Shown in pieces: positions 9,468 to 18,786 of a stretch of DNA of 64,000 nt. The notes beneath the pieces are model-generated. The model saw only the letters and a list, made by a program, of their open reading frames with translations. It had not been told where the DNA came from and ran no database searches. The stretch spans positions 62,001 to 126,000 of the forward strand of contig NZ_JADGLL010000002.1 of NCBI RefSeq assembly GCF_015235415.1, read 5' to 3'. How positions within the stretch are numbered: the stretch's first letter is position 1; the number at the start of each line of letters is the position of its first letter. Position numbers and translations under genes: made by a program. Source of the DNA: Microbacterium paludicola. Its GTDB lineage: Bacteria > Actinomycetota > Actinomycetes > Actinomycetales > Microbacteriaceae.

Positions 9468-10772
9468 TCAGAAGGGTGGTGGGTCGTCGCTGAGGTGCAG
9501 GTCCGGCATCAGGATCTCGGCTTCGGCTTCGAACCTGACCATCGGGGTCGGTTTGTACGCGTATACGCGTCCGAGCGGGCTGATGTATTCGGTGAGTCCG
9601 TCGGGCCCTTGCCGCATTCCCCATCGGGAGTGGTGTTTGAGGCGGTGGTGGGCTTCGCAGAGGTGGGCAGTATTGGTCACCGCGGTCGGGCCGCCGCGTG
9701 AGTACGGCGTGGTGTGGTCGATGTCGCAGCGCCTCGCGGGTTGCCGGCATCCGGGGAACCGGCAGTGCTCGTCCCTGGCGACCAGGAACCGGCGTTGCGC
9801 GGCGGTGGGGGTGTAGGCGTCGACGGTGTCGAGGGCGCCGGTGTCCTTGTTCTGCCACAACCGCACCCACATGCCGGCGTTGCCGGCCAGGCGACGGGCG
9901 GTGTCGGGGTCGATCGGCCCGTACCCGGTGAGGAACGCCGCGTCATCGCCGATGCCGGTGACCGTGTCGACGGGGATCGTGACCTGCACGGTGGCGCGGA
10001 TGGCGTCCAGACCGTCCCCGGCGGTGGGGGTGCCGGTGAGGACGAGGTCGGTGAGCACGTCCGCACGGTGGTGATCCAAAGTTCGCGTGTCGCCGGTGCC
10101 GGCGGCACGGGCGACGGCTTTGTTCTTCACCGCCATCTGCGTGACCCGGTCGTGCATCGCATAGACCATCACGGCGGGCCCGACGTATCGGAACTCCCCC
10201 ATCCCGTCCTCCAATGGGCTCACCCACGCACCGCGTTGTGCCATCGCCTCCTCGTGCCGCACCGCCAGCGGCACCGGGTCGATCCGCTCCGCCACGGAGC
10301 GGACGAGGGACCTGAGCTGGCCTGCGGTCATGACCTCCGCCCGAGGGAGGACGATGCTCTCGTACTCGGCCCGGGAGTCATCGTCGAGGCGTTCCCCGGC
10401 GGCGACGATCGCCTTCGCGTGGGGTTCGCTGATCCGCCCGGCCTGCAGGGCGGCGAACGTGGTGGGGAACTCGACGACGAGGGTGAGGGCCTCGCCCATC
10501 CGGGTGCGGATCGTGCCGTCGGGGATGCGGGCGGCGGCGCCGAGTTCGGCGGCCATGGAGCGGGTGGCGAAGTCGTACTCCGACTCCGACCCGCTCCGAC
10601 GAGCCTGCGCCGCAGCGACCTCCGCCAACCCGACAAGCACCTGCGCCTGCTCGGCCCGCGCCCGGGCGATCTGCTGCTCCAGCTCGACGAACCGGGACAC
10701 CAGCACATCGGCGCGCGCGTTCTCCTCCGCCGTGGCGATCCACGGATCCGGGGCGAACATCTGTGAGGTCAT
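9468..10772 (-). CDS. DUF222 / HNH endonuclease domain protein (13E12-type)
   Basis: A 434-residue protein with an N-terminal helical DUF222 domain (about 15-300) and a C-terminal HNH motif (about 345-395): a CRFPGC zinc cysteine pair, DIDHTTPYSRGG with the catalytic His, then NTAHLCEAHHRLKHH. This two-part architecture is abundant in actinobacteria (13E12 repeat family of mycobacteria), often in many copies per genome. The biological role is unproven; HNH domains cut DNA. The ATG at 10772 was chosen; a longer frame upstream lacks a convincing ribosome site. It sits directly beside the repeat block at 10.9-11.6 kb. Confidence 0.88.
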   Translation of the reverse strand: MTSQMFAPDPWIATAEENARADVLVSRFVELEQQIARARAEQAQVLVGLAEVAAAQARRSGSESEYDFATRSMAAELGAAARIPDGTIRTRMGEALTLVVEFPTTFAALQAGRISEPHAKAIVAAGERLDDDSRAEYESIVLPRAEVMTAGQLRSLVRSVAERIDPVPLAVRHEEAMAQRGAWVSPLEDGMGEFRYVGPAVMVYAMHDRVTQMAVKNKAVARAAGTGDTRTLDHHRADVLTDLVLTGTPTAGDGLDAIRATVQVTIPVDTVTGIGDDAAFLTGYGPIDPDTARRLAGNAGMWVRLWQNKDTGALDTVDAYTPTAAQRRFLVARDEHCRFPGCRQPARRCDIDHTTPYSRGGPTAVTNTAHLCEAHHRLKHHSRWGMRQGPDGLTEYISPLGRVYAYKPTPMVRFEAEAEILMPDLHLSDDPPPF

Positions 10773-11035
10773 GAGGCAAGTCTGACAGGGGCCACCGACA
10801 TTCCACCGTCGCGGAAACACCTGATCCCCGGTGGTTTCGACTGTGGAGAAGAGACAGGGTCGGGAGGGGTGTGGACGAGGCAACGGGGCCGTGGCACTCA
10901 GCCCCACGGGCGCGTCCGGGGTGGTTTCGACTCGCTTCGCTCGCTCAACCCGTTTCGACTCCGCTTCGCTCCGCTCAACGACCGGAAGCGCGGTGCAACC
11001 AACGGGCGAACCGACCGGGAGGGGCGTGAGCCCGA

Positions 11036-11132
11036 CCGCGGGTCAGCGGAGGCGAGGGGTTCGGCGGCGAAGCAGGGGTGAGCCTGCGAACCGGGCCCCA
11101 ACTTCGCCGACGAATCCCTGCCGAAGCGGAAC
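11036..11132 (+). repeat. 97-bp direct repeat, copy 1
   Basis: Nearly identical to 11400-11497, 364 bp downstream. It starts CCGCGGGTCAGCGGAGGCGA. It contains an inverted pair, CGGCGAAG / CTTCGCCG, around an inner CAGG..CCTG hairpin and a GGGCCCC palindrome, so it could fold as single-stranded DNA or RNA. It encodes nothing recognisable. Confidence 0.85.
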
Positions 11133-11399
11133 CGACCACGGCAGCGGCCGCGAACAGCACAACCCGTTTCGACTCGCTTCGCTCGCTCAACAACCGGAGT
11201 GGTACAAGCCACGGGTGAGCCCGGGGCGGCTTCGACTCGCTTCGCTCGCTCAGCCCGTTTCGACTCCGTTTCGCTCCGCTCAACGACCGGAAGCGCGTAC
11301 AACCCACGGCCGGTTTGGGCGTTTCGACACTTCGACTCGCTCCGCTCGCTCAGTGCGGCGCTCGCTTCGCTCGCTCAACGACCGGGTGGTGCGAACCGC

Positions 11400-11497
11400 C
11401 CGCGGGTCAGCGGAGGCGAGGGGTTCGGCGGCGAAGTAGGGGTGAGCCTGCGAACCGGGCCCCAACTTCGCCGACGAACCCCCTGCCGCAGCGGAAC
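11400..11497 (+). repeat. 97-bp direct repeat, copy 2
   Basis: Second copy of the 11036-11132 repeat, differing at a handful of positions including one extra base. Both copies are preceded and followed by GAGCGAGC-type palindromes, which suggests that the whole segment (palindrome plus 97-bp unit) was duplicated. Confidence 0.85.
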
Positions 11498-11607
11498 CCC
11501 CACGACACCGGGCCAACGAACAGCACAACCCCGTTTCGACTCGCTCCGCTCGCTCAACGACCGGGAGGGACTCGATCGAGGGGCCCGAAGGGGACAGACT
11601 GCTGAGC

Positions 11608-12369
11608 ATGCGCATCACCGGATCCCACGCCGTCGTCACCGGAGGGGCGTCCGGGCTCGGGCGCGCCACAGCCGCGCGACTCGCGGCACGAGGAGCGCGC
11701 GTCTTCCTGCTCGACCTCCCAAGCTCACGCGGCGAGGACACCGCTGCCGAGATCGGCGACGCCGCCACCTTCGTCCCCTGCGATGTGACGCAGGTCGAGG
11801 AGGTGCGCGCCGCCGTCGCCGCGGCGTCGGCCGACGGCCCCCTGCGCATCGTCGTGAACTGCGCCGGCGTCGCCACGCCCGGCAAGCTGCTCGGCCGGGA
11901 CGGCCCCCTCCCCCTCGAGACCTTCCTGCGCGTCGTGAACATCAACCTGGGCGGCACCGTCAACGTCGCCGCGCAGGCGGCGGCCGCGATGGCGCAGACC
12001 GATCCCGCCGACGGAGAGCGCGGCGTGATCATCAACACCGCGTCCGTCGCGGCCTTCGAGGGCCAGATCGGTCAGATCGCGTACAGCGCCTCGAAGGCGG
12101 GCGTCGCGGGCTTCACGCTCCCGGCCGCCCGCGAACTCGCCTCCAGCCTCATCCGCGTCGTCACGATCGCCCCGGGGCTGTTCGAGACGCCGATGATGGC
12201 CGGCCTGCCGCCGCAGGCGCAGGAGTCCCTCGCCACCAAGACGCCGCATCCCGCACGACTCGGGCGTCCGGACGAGTTCGCCGCGCTCGCCGAGCACATC
12301 GTCGAGAACCCGATGCTCAACGGCGAGACGATCCGCCTCGACGGCGCCGTCCGCCTCGAGCCGCGCTGA
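11608..12369 (+). CDS. SDR family oxidoreductase (3-hydroxyacyl-CoA dehydrogenase type)
   Basis: A 253-residue classical short-chain dehydrogenase. The NAD(H) motif TGGASGLG is at 11-18, NCAG near 84-87, and the catalytic Ser146, Tyr159 and Lys163 (YSASK) are present. The overall pattern, including DLPSS after beta-2 and APGLFETPMMAGLP, resembles type II 3-hydroxyacyl-CoA dehydrogenases (HSD17B10-like), which oxidise short and branched 3-hydroxyacyl-CoA. That substrate assignment is by resemblance only. It starts just after the repeat block and stands alone; the next gene converges. Confidence 0.82.
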   Translation: MRITGSHAVVTGGASGLGRATAARLAARGARVFLLDLPSSRGEDTAAEIGDAATFVPCDVTQVEEVRAAVAAASADGPLRIVVNCAGVATPGKLLGRDGPLPLETFLRVVNINLGGTVNVAAQAAAAMAQTDPADGERGVIINTASVAAFEGQIGQIAYSASKAGVAGFTLPAARELASSLIRVVTIAPGLFETPMMAGLPPQAQESLATKTPHPARLGRPDEFAALAEHIVENPMLNGETIRLDGAVRLEPR

Positions 12370-12372
12370 GCG

Positions 12373-12468
12373 CAGTCGTCGGATCCACGGCTCGGTCGTC
12401 GGGCCGACGGTGCGGATGACGTCGCCTGAGGCTCATGCGCATCATGCGCCCCACGGATCCGACGACTG
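12373..12468. repeat. inverted repeat between convergent genes
   Basis: A perfect 14-bp inverted repeat: CAGTCGTCGGATCC (12373-12386) and GGATCCGACGACTG (12455-12468), 68 bases apart. The first arm starts 4 bp after the SDR stop codon. It could act as a two-way terminator or extrude a cruciform; the long spacer argues against a simple terminator. Confidence 0.7.
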
Positions 12469-12494
12469 AGCGTCGCCTCCGACGACCGGCCGGC

Positions 12495-13289
12495 TCAGAG
12501 CCGGATGTCCCCCGCCGCGGTGAGCTCGCGCCACGGCTCGGCGCGCACCGCGGGCGGCAGCACGTCGGCCTCGACGAGCCGGTCGAGGCCGAGGCCCGTG
12601 AGCTCGGCGATGTCGGCCACCGGCACCTGGAACGTGCGGAACGGACCGAGGTCGGGAACCTCCGCGGCGACCCCCTGCTCGATCTCGTCGACGTCGATCA
12701 CGGGCGACTGATCGAGCACGAAGCCGGCGGCGCGCAGCTCGCCGTCTCGCACCCACGCCGCGATCTTGAAGAAGCGCAGCGGCACCAGGATGCCCCGGTA
12801 CGGCAGGTCGTCGGCGCCGAGCACGGGTGCCGTGAAGACGGAGATGCGCTGGTCATGCGCGTCCGCGTACTCGAGCACGTGGTCCTCGAGACCGACCCAC
12901 AGCTCTTCCGACTGGTTGAAGCCGGACGCCTGCGGCGCAGCGTTCGTGTAGTGGAACGTGTCGCTGTTCGCCTGCCGCGCGTCCTCACCCCACACGGGGT
13001 CACGGCGTCGCACCAGGTGACCGCGGTCGAGGTCGTTGCGCGAGTACACCTCGGGACCCGCCTGCCACTCAGCCGGGATCCGCTCATCCAGGCGCCAGTC
13101 GTCACCACGCGGCACGTCGACCAGCGCCGCCCCGTCGATGTTGACGGCGGTCAGCCGCGCGAGCCGGCGATCCCGATCGAGGATCACCGTGAAGTGCGTG
13201 TAGTCGAGCGGCACCGCCGTGGCCTGCGCCTCGGCGGGCACGGTGGGAAGCGGCAGGTCGGCATCCAGGAAGTCCGGCGAGTAGCCCAT
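12495..13289 (-). CDS. DNA/RNA non-specific endonuclease (NUC1/EndA family)
   Basis: A 264-residue protein with the family signature DRGH at 88-91 (SRNDLDRGHLVRR), where His is the general base, followed by TFHYTNAAPQASGFNQ, which supplies the metal-binding Asn. These nucleases cut DNA and RNA with Mg2+. Most relatives are secreted, but no signal peptide is visible here (MGYSPDFLDADLPLP), so it may act in the cytoplasm or leave by another route. No immunity gene or toxin partner is adjacent. It converges on the SDR gene and is followed upstream by the ChvE operon terminator. Confidence 0.86.
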   Translation of the reverse strand: MGYSPDFLDADLPLPTVPAEAQATAVPLDYTHFTVILDRDRRLARLTAVNIDGAALVDVPRGDDWRLDERIPAEWQAGPEVYSRNDLDRGHLVRRRDPVWGEDARQANSDTFHYTNAAPQASGFNQSEELWVGLEDHVLEYADAHDQRISVFTAPVLGADDLPYRGILVPLRFFKIAAWVRDGELRAAGFVLDQSPVIDVDEIEQGVAAEVPDLGPFRTFQVPVADIAELTGLGLDRLVEADVLPPAVRAEPWRELTAAGDIRL

Positions 13290-13320
13290 GCCCCGACCCT
13301 AGAAGCCACCTCCGACACGG

Positions 13321-13356
13321 GCGAGGGCCGCCGGATGAACTTCCGACGGCCCTCGC
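13321..13356 (-). terminator. terminator of the lacI-gguAB-chvE transcript
   Basis: A 10-bp perfect outer stem (GCGAGGGCCG with CGGCCCTCGC) plus a short inner stem, 37 bp beyond the chvE stop on the minus strand. It separates this operon from the nuclease gene downstream. Confidence 0.75.
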
Positions 13357-13393
13357 GTGACGGACCTCCGCGCGGGGAGGATCCGGGGACTTC

Positions 13394-14512
13394 TCAGTAG
13401 GACTGGACGATCTCGAGGAGGCTCGGGACGTTGGCGTAGGCCTCTTCCGCGTTCTCCTTCGTCACGATCACCGGGTCGAGCAGGTACGCGGGGACGACCT
13501 TCACGCCGTTGTCGTACTGCTCGGTGTCGTTGACGTCGACCTCCTCGCCCTTCTGGAGCTGACCGATCATCTTGATGGTCTGGTCGACGAGGAGCGCGGT
13601 GTCCTTGTTGATCGTGGAGTACTGCTTGTCCTCCATGATCCACTTCACCGACTCGACCTCGGAGTCCTGACCGGTGACGACCGGCTGCTTCTTGCCGGCC
13701 TGCTCGACCGAGGTCAGGATGGCGCGGGCGAGCGTGTCGTTGGGCGACAGCACGCCGTCGAGCTCCTTGTCGCTGTACGTCGACGTCAGGATCCCGTCCA
13801 TGCGCTCCTGCGCGTTCTCGGCGAGCCAGCCCTGCGTGGCGGTCTGACCGATCTCGGTCTGACCCGAGCCCACGACGAGCGTGCCGTCGTCGATCTTCGG
13901 CTGCAGGACGTCCATCGCACCGTTGAAGAACACGGCCGAGTTGGCGTCATCCGGCGAACCGGAGAACAGCTCGATGTTGTACGGCGCCTCGTGGCCGGCG
14001 TTCTTCTCGAGGCCCTCGAGCAGCGCCTCGCCCTGGAGCTGGCCGACCTTGAAGTTGTCGAACGCGACGTAGTAGTCGACGGCCTCGGTGTTCTCGATGA
14101 GGCGGTCGTAGGCGATCACGTAGGCGCCGGCGTCGCGAGCGGCCTCGACCTGGGTGGCGAGCTGCTTGCCGTCCTTCGCGCCGATCACGATGACCTTGGC
14201 ACCCGAGGTGACCATGGCCTGGATCTGGTTCGCCTGCTCGGCGACCGTGTTGCTGGCCGGTGCGTACTGCACGTCGGCCTGGAAGCCGGCGTCCTCGAGA
14301 CCCTGCGTGAACAGGTCGCCCGCGAGCACCCAGTTCTCGCTTGTCTTGTCGGGCAGCGCGACGCCGATGCGAGCGCCTTCCTCGAACCCGGCCGGGGCCT
14401 CGGACTCGCCGGGAGCCGCACCGCCGGTGCCGCCGCGCTCCGAGGAGCAGCCCGTCAGGCCCAGCGCGAGCGCCGCGACCGCCGCCGTGGCGGTGAGAGC
14501 GATCTTCTTCAT
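13394..14512 (-). CDS. chvE: ChvE-type monosaccharide-binding lipoprotein
   Basis: A 372-residue periplasmic-binding-protein-fold lipoprotein. The signal peptide MKKIALTATAAVAALALGL ends in a TGCSS lipobox (Cys 21), followed by a Gly/Glu-rich linker and the sugar-binding core (RIGVALPDKTSENWVLAGDLF to VIVTKENAEEAYANVPSLLE). It resembles Agrobacterium ChvE, which binds L-arabinose, galactose, xylose and glucose; the ligand here is not certain. It is the last gene of the unit lacI-gguA-gguB-chvE, 61 bp after the permease. It should deliver sugar to GguAB. Confidence 0.9.
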   Translation of the reverse strand: MKKIALTATAAVAALALGLTGCSSERGGTGGAAPGESEAPAGFEEGARIGVALPDKTSENWVLAGDLFTQGLEDAGFQADVQYAPASNTVAEQANQIQAMVTSGAKVIVIGAKDGKQLATQVEAARDAGAYVIAYDRLIENTEAVDYYVAFDNFKVGQLQGEALLEGLEKNAGHEAPYNIELFSGSPDDANSAVFFNGAMDVLQPKIDDGTLVVGSGQTEIGQTATQGWLAENAQERMDGILTSTYSDKELDGVLSPNDTLARAILTSVEQAGKKQPVVTGQDSEVESVKWIMEDKQYSTINKDTALLVDQTIKMIGQLQKGEEVDVNDTEQYDNGVKVVPAYLLDPVIVTKENAEEAYANVPSLLEIVQSY

Positions 14513-14573
14513 GTGATTCACAACTCTTTCTCTGTGCACAGTGCGTTCTGTGTGAGGGGAACGAGATCGCGAC

Positions 14574-15923
14574 TCAGCTGCGAGTCGAGGCCTCCTTCTT
14601 CCCCGCCGCGGTCGTCGCGGCGGGAGTCTGGATGTCGCCGGAGAAGTCGGCGATCGCCTTGCGTCGGTTCATCAGGAACCCGATGACCGACGGCCGGCCC
14701 TGCTGCTTGTTCCAGACGTCGATGCCGACGGCGATCAGCAGCACGAGGCCCTTGATCATCTGCACCTGCGACTGGTCGACACCGAGCAGCGACAGACCGT
14801 TGTTGAGGAACGCCATCACGAGGCCACCGATGATCGAGCCGATCACGGTGCCGATGCCGCCCGAGACCGCCGCGCCGCCGATGAAGACCGAGGCGATCGC
14901 GTCGAGCTCCCAGCCGTTGCCGTCCTGCGGACCCGAGGCGGTCGCGCGGGCGACGTAGATCATGCCGGCGACCGAGGCCAGGACCGACATGTTCATCATC
15001 ACGAAGAAGTCGACCCAGCGGTCCTTGACGCCCGACAGTCGCGCGGCCTGACGGTTGCCGCCGACCGCGTAGATGTGGCGACCGAAGACGGTGCTGTTCG
15101 TGAGGAACGAGTAGATGATGACGAGGACGAGCAGGATGATGCCCGACACGGGGAAGCTGGTTCCCTCGCGGCCGGTCGCGAACATCCATCCTGCCCCGAG
15201 GATGACCGCCGCGAGCAGCACCATCTTCGTCACGCTGACCCACAGCGGGGCCTTCTCGGCGCCCATCTTGGTCTGCACGCGGCGCAGGCGCAGCTCGTTG
15301 AACACGATCCACGCGACGCCGAGCAGAGCCAGGATCATCGTGGGCACGTTGAACGGAAGCGGGATGGCGATCTCCGGCAGGTAGCCGGCGCCGATGTAGA
15401 CGAACTCACGCGGCACGGTGACGGACTGCGAGTCGCCGATCCACTGGTTCGCACCGCGGAAGAACAGCATGCCGGCGAGCGTCACGATGAACGCCGGCAC
15501 CCCGACGTAGGCGACCCAGAAGCCCTGCCAGGCGCCGACGAGCACGCCCACGCCGAGGCCGAGGAGGATCGCGAGCGGCCAGGGGAGGTTCCAGTCGGCC
15601 ATCGCCTTGGCGACGATGATGCCGGTGAACGCCGCGACCGATCCGACCGACAGGTCGATGTGGCCCATGATGATGACCATCACCATGCCGATCGCCAGGA
15701 TCAGGATGTACGAGTACTGGTTGACGACGTTGATGAGGTTGCCGCTGGAGAGCGTCAGGCCCGTGCCGCGGAAGATCAGCGTCAGCACCTGGAACAGCAG
15801 GATGATGACGATCAGCGCGCCGAGGATGCCGAACTGGCGCGAGACGGACTGGCTGCCGCCGAACATCGTGCGGATGTCGCTGAAGCGGAAGCCGCGGTGC
15901 TCGGTCTGCGTGGTGCTGGTCAT
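14574..15923 (-). CDS. gguB: monosaccharide ABC transporter permease GguB-like
   Basis: A 449-residue integral membrane protein of the BPD_transp_2 (ribose/xylose) class with about ten helices and the characteristic [15 protein letters not shown] motif, [12 protein letters not shown] cytoplasmic loop (EAA-like contact with the ATPase) and [15 protein letters not shown]. It is longer than RbsC because of an extra middle segment, as in GguB/XylH. The ATG at 15923 overlaps the ATPase stop codon (ATGA), so the two are coupled. It forms the channel for the sugar bound by the ChvE-like protein. Confidence 0.93.
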   Translation of the reverse strand: MTSTTQTEHRGFRFSDIRTMFGGSQSVSRQFGILGALIVIILLFQVLTLIFRGTGLTLSSGNLINVVNQYSYILILAIGMVMVIIMGHIDLSVGSVAAFTGIIVAKAMADWNLPWPLAILLGLGVGVLVGAWQGFWVAYVGVPAFIVTLAGMLFFRGANQWIGDSQSVTVPREFVYIGAGYLPEIAIPLPFNVPTMILALLGVAWIVFNELRLRRVQTKMGAEKAPLWVSVTKMVLLAAVILGAGWMFATGREGTSFPVSGIILLVLVIIYSFLTNSTVFGRHIYAVGGNRQAARLSGVKDRWVDFFVMMNMSVLASVAGMIYVARATASGPQDGNGWELDAIASVFIGGAAVSGGIGTVIGSIIGGLVMAFLNNGLSLLGVDQSQVQMIKGLVLLIAVGIDVWNKQQGRPSVIGFLMNRRKAIADFSGDIQTPAATTAAGKKEASTRS

Positions 15924-17488
15924 GCGATTGCTTTCTGGCTCAGGGAGGTCATGCTGCGCATGAGCGCCTCGGGGGTCGCGTCTGCGGCGTCGAGGCAGTC
16001 GGTGATCCGACCCTCGAAGACGGTGTAGATCCGGTCGCTGATGCCGAGCAGCTCGGGCAGCTCGCTGGAGATCACGATCACGCCCTTCCCCGCCGCGGCG
16101 AGGTCGTTGATGATCTGGTAGATCTCGTACTTCGCGCCGACGTCGATGCCGCGCGTCGGCTCGTCGAGGATCAGCAGGTCGGGGTCGGTGAACATCCACT
16201 TCGCCAGCACGACCTTCTGCTGGTTGCCGCCGGAGAGCGTCGCCACCCCCGTGCCGACGCTGGGCGTCTTGATCCGCAGGGCCTTGCGGTAGTCCTCGGC
16301 GATGCGGTGCTCGAGCCGCTCGTCGACGACGCCGCGCTGGGAGATCTTGGAGAGCTTGGCCGAGACGGTCGAGCGCTTGATCGTGTCGAGCAGGTTGAGG
16401 CCCAGCACCTTGCGGTCCTCGCTGACGTAGGCGAGGCCATGACGGATCGCCGACGACACGTCGGGAAGCTCGATCTCCTGGCCGTCTTTGATGATCGTGC
16501 CCGACACGTATTCGCCGTACGAGCGGCCGAAGATGCTCATCGCGAGCTCGGTGCGGCCGGCGCCCATCAGGCCGGCGATGCCGACGACCTCGCCGCGGCG
16601 CACGTTGAGGCTGGAGCCCTTCACGACGTATCGCTCGGAGACGGTGGGGTGGCGCACGACCCAGTCGCGCACCTCGAAGAAGACCTCGCCGGGGTGCGAC
16701 TCGCGGTCGGGGTACCGGCTCTCGAGCGAGCGACCGACCATCCCGCGGATGATCCGGTCCTCGTTGATCTCGCCCTTGGTGATGTCGAGCGTCTCGACCT
16801 TGCGGCCGTCGCGGATGATGGTGATCTCGTCCGCGATCTGCTCGATCTCGTTGAGCTTGTGGCTGATGATGATCGACGAGATGCCGCGGCCCTTGAGGCC
16901 AAGGATCAGGTCGAGCAGGTGCTGCGAGTCGTCCTCGTTGAGGGCGGCGGTCGGCTCGTCGAGGATCAGCAGCTTGACGTCCTTGTTGAGCGCCTTGGCG
17001 ATCTCGACGAGCTGCTGCTTGCCGACGCCCAGCGCCTTCACCTGGGTGTCGGGGTCGTCGCGCAGACCGACGCGGGCGAGCAGCTCGGTCGCGCGCATCC
17101 GCGCGGTGCGCCAGTCGATCGCGATACCCGAGCGCACCTCGTTGCCGAGGAAGATGTTCTCGGTGATCGACAGCTCGGGGATGAGCGCGAGCTCCTGGTG
17201 GATGATCACGATTCCGGCGGCCTCGCTGGCGCGGATGTCACGGAAGCGCATCTCCTCGCCGCGCAGCAGGATGTCGCCGGTGTAGGTGCCGTACGGGTAT
17301 ACGCCCGACAGCACCTTCATCAGGGTCGACTTGCCTGCGCCGTTCTCGCCGCAGATCGCGTGGATCTCGCCCGACTGCACGGTCAGGCTCACGTGCGAGA
17401 GCGCCTTGACGCCGGGGAACTCCTTCGAGATGTCGCGCATCTCCAGGATGGGCGGCGACACCGCCGGGAAGGCTGCCGTATTGCTCAC
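15920..17488 (-). CDS. gguA: monosaccharide ABC transporter ATP-binding protein GguA-like
   Basis: A 522-residue protein with two fused ATPase domains. The N-terminal one has Walker [10 protein letters not shown] (about 50-58) and Walker [12 protein letters not shown]. The C-terminal one has a degenerate Walker A ([12 protein letters not shown]) but an intact signature LSGGNQQKV and Walker [13 protein letters not shown], the normal pattern for sugar transporters of the RbsA/XylG/GguA class. It powers uptake through GguB. It is the first transporter gene after a LacI-type operator. Confidence 0.94.
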   Translation of the reverse strand: MSNTAAFPAVSPPILEMRDISKEFPGVKALSHVSLTVQSGEIHAICGENGAGKSTLMKVLSGVYPYGTYTGDILLRGEEMRFRDIRASEAAGIVIIHQELALIPELSITENIFLGNEVRSGIAIDWRTARMRATELLARVGLRDDPDTQVKALGVGKQQLVEIAKALNKDVKLLILDEPTAALNEDDSQHLLDLILGLKGRGISSIIISHKLNEIEQIADEITIIRDGRKVETLDITKGEINEDRIIRGMVGRSLESRYPDRESHPGEVFFEVRDWVVRHPTVSERYVVKGSSLNVRRGEVVGIAGLMGAGRTELAMSIFGRSYGEYVSGTIIKDGQEIELPDVSSAIRHGLAYVSEDRKVLGLNLLDTIKRSTVSAKLSKISQRGVVDERLEHRIAEDYRKALRIKTPSVGTGVATLSGGNQQKVVLAKWMFTDPDLLILDEPTRGIDVGAKYEIYQIINDLAAAGKGVIVISSELPELLGISDRIYTVFEGRITDCLDAADATPEALMRSMTSLSQKAIA

Positions 17489-17553
17489 TTCGACCTCGCT
17501 GTCTGGGTCACGCCTTCTCCTCGTTCATCGAGGAACCTCAGTCGTCGAGGTTT

Positions 17554-17567
17554 TGTGACCGTTCACA
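17554..17567. promoter_or_regulatory. LacI-type operator in front of gguA
   Basis: TGTGACCGTTCACA is a palindrome (TGTGA-N4-TCACA) with the central CG typical of LacI-family sites. It is 66 bp upstream of the gguA start and 45 bp after the lacI gene. The same motif, with two changes, lies ahead of lacI itself (18710-18723). Confidence 0.82.
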
Positions 17568-17611
17568 TCGGAGTACATCGTGCATCTCTCCGCGTCGCAT
17601 GTCAAGCGGCG

Positions 17612-18634
17612 TCAGCTGCGCCAGGGGGCGGCGCTCGAGGCGCGCGGCAGCAGTCGCGCTTCGAGAGGGCCGAACGCCGGGGTCTTCTCGCCCCGGATGT
17701 CGGCGAGCAGCAGCTCGACCGCCCGCCGGCCGAGCTCGGGGAAGTCCTGGTGGACCGTCGTCAGCGGCGGCCAGACGTGCGGCGCGACCGGGATGTCGTC
17801 GAAGCCGACGACGCTGACGTGACCGGGCACGTCGAGCCCGGCGTCGCGGAAGCCGTGCATCAGCCCGATCGCCATGAGGTCGTTCGCCGCGAACACGGCG
17901 GTGAAGTCGCCGCGACGAGCGAGCTCGAGGCCCGCGAAATGGCCGAAGTCCGCTGTCCAGTCGCCGCGGATGGGGGCGATCGTCGGCAGGTCGGCGTCGC
18001 GCAGCGCGTCGAGATAACCGCGCATGCGCGACTCGGCCTCGATCCAGTCCTGGGGGCCCGCGAGGTGCACGATGTCGCGGTGGCCGAGCTCGATGAGGTG
18101 CGCCGTGGCGAGCCTCGCCCCCTCGACCTGATCGGCCGCGAGGCTCTCCCCCGTCGCGCCCGATGCGGTCTGCAGACTCACGAACGGGACGTCGATCGCC
18201 ATTCCACGCAGGACATGGAACACGCGCACCTGGGGCGCGAGCACGACGATTCCGGCGATCTGCTCGCGCACGAGCTGACGCACGGCCGCCCCGATCGCCT
18301 CGGGCGTCGTCGCCGGCAGATTGACCGTCGTGACGGAGTAGCCCTCCGAGCGCGCCGCCTCCTCGATCGTGGCGATGGACGACGCGGGGCCGAACTCGCC
18401 GATCGTGGCCGACATCACGCCGATGACGTTGGAGCGGCTCGTGACGAGGGCGCGCGCGGCGAGGTTCGGGCGGTAGTCGAGCACCGAGATCGCGTCGAGC
18501 ACGCGCTGCTTGGTCTCGGGCCGGATGCTCGGATGGTCGTTGAGCACTCGCGACACGGTCTGGTGCGAGACGCCCGCAAGGCGCGCGACGTCGCGGATGC
18601 TCGGCATCCGCGTACGCTCCGACGCCTGTTCCAC
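17612..18634 (-). CDS. LacI-family repressor of the monosaccharide transporter
   Basis: A 340-residue LacI/GalR regulator. The helix-turn-helix and hinge (SIRDVARLAGVSHQTVSRVLND, then YRPNLAARALVTSRS) occupy about 11-65, followed by a periplasmic-binding-type effector domain (IGVMSATIGEFGPAS ... VVGFDDIPVAPHVWPPLTTV). The GTG at 18634 follows AGGGGAG; an ATG nine codons later is an alternative. It is the gene before gguA on the same strand, and both upstream regions hold the same palindrome, so it probably represses the transporter and itself until a sugar binds. Confidence 0.92.
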   Translation of the reverse strand: MEQASERTRMPSIRDVARLAGVSHQTVSRVLNDHPSIRPETKQRVLDAISVLDYRPNLAARALVTSRSNVIGVMSATIGEFGPASSIATIEEAARSEGYSVTTVNLPATTPEAIGAAVRQLVREQIAGIVVLAPQVRVFHVLRGMAIDVPFVSLQTASGATGESLAADQVEGARLATAHLIELGHRDIVHLAGPQDWIEAESRMRGYLDALRDADLPTIAPIRGDWTADFGHFAGLELARRGDFTAVFAANDLMAIGLMHGFRDAGLDVPGHVSVVGFDDIPVAPHVWPPLTTVHQDFPELGRRAVELLLADIRGEKTPAFGPLEARLLPRASSAAPWRS

Positions 18635-18709
18635 GAGTGCTCCCCTAACCCGGTTGGCTCGGCAGCTGCGCCGGACCCGACCCGTTGCGCCTGAGGCGCG
18701 GCATGCGGA

Positions 18710-18723
18710 TGTGCACGTTCACA
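18710..18723. promoter_or_regulatory. LacI-type operator in front of the lacI gene
   Basis: TGTGCACGTTCACA, differing from the gguA operator at two of 14 positions. It lies 76 bp upstream of the repressor start, consistent with autoregulation. Confidence 0.75.
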
Positions 18724-18786
18724 CCCGTCGGTTCATTATGCCGGGATCGCGGCGCGAGCGCACACGAGCGCGTCGCCGGGCGAGGC

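Larger units (their letters stand above)
10773..11607. repeat. gene-free block of dispersed palindromic repeats
   Basis: These 835 bp hold no credible gene. They contain at least eight copies, from about 10925 to 11565, of a 30-35 base element that reads TTTCGACTCGCTTCGCTCGC followed by TCAACGACCGG on the plus strand (variants have TCCGCTCCGCT or CAACCCG). The core is palindromic (GAGCGAGC..GCGAG on the other strand). The same family recurs at 32.7, 50.9 and 51.5 kb and inside hrpA. Two copies of a separate 97-bp repeat lie between them. The end near 11600 should also hold the promoter of the SDR gene. Confidence 0.85.

Noticed and set aside
9468-11568. DUF222-HNH gene plus neighbouring repeats as one mobile element
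   Set aside because: No terminal inverted repeats, target duplication or integrase could be found. DUF222-HNH genes are common single genes, and adjacency to repeats may be chance.
10773-11607. Short open frames across the repeat block
   Set aside because: They consist of translated repeats (for example STRFARSTRF) and have no ribosome sites or domains.
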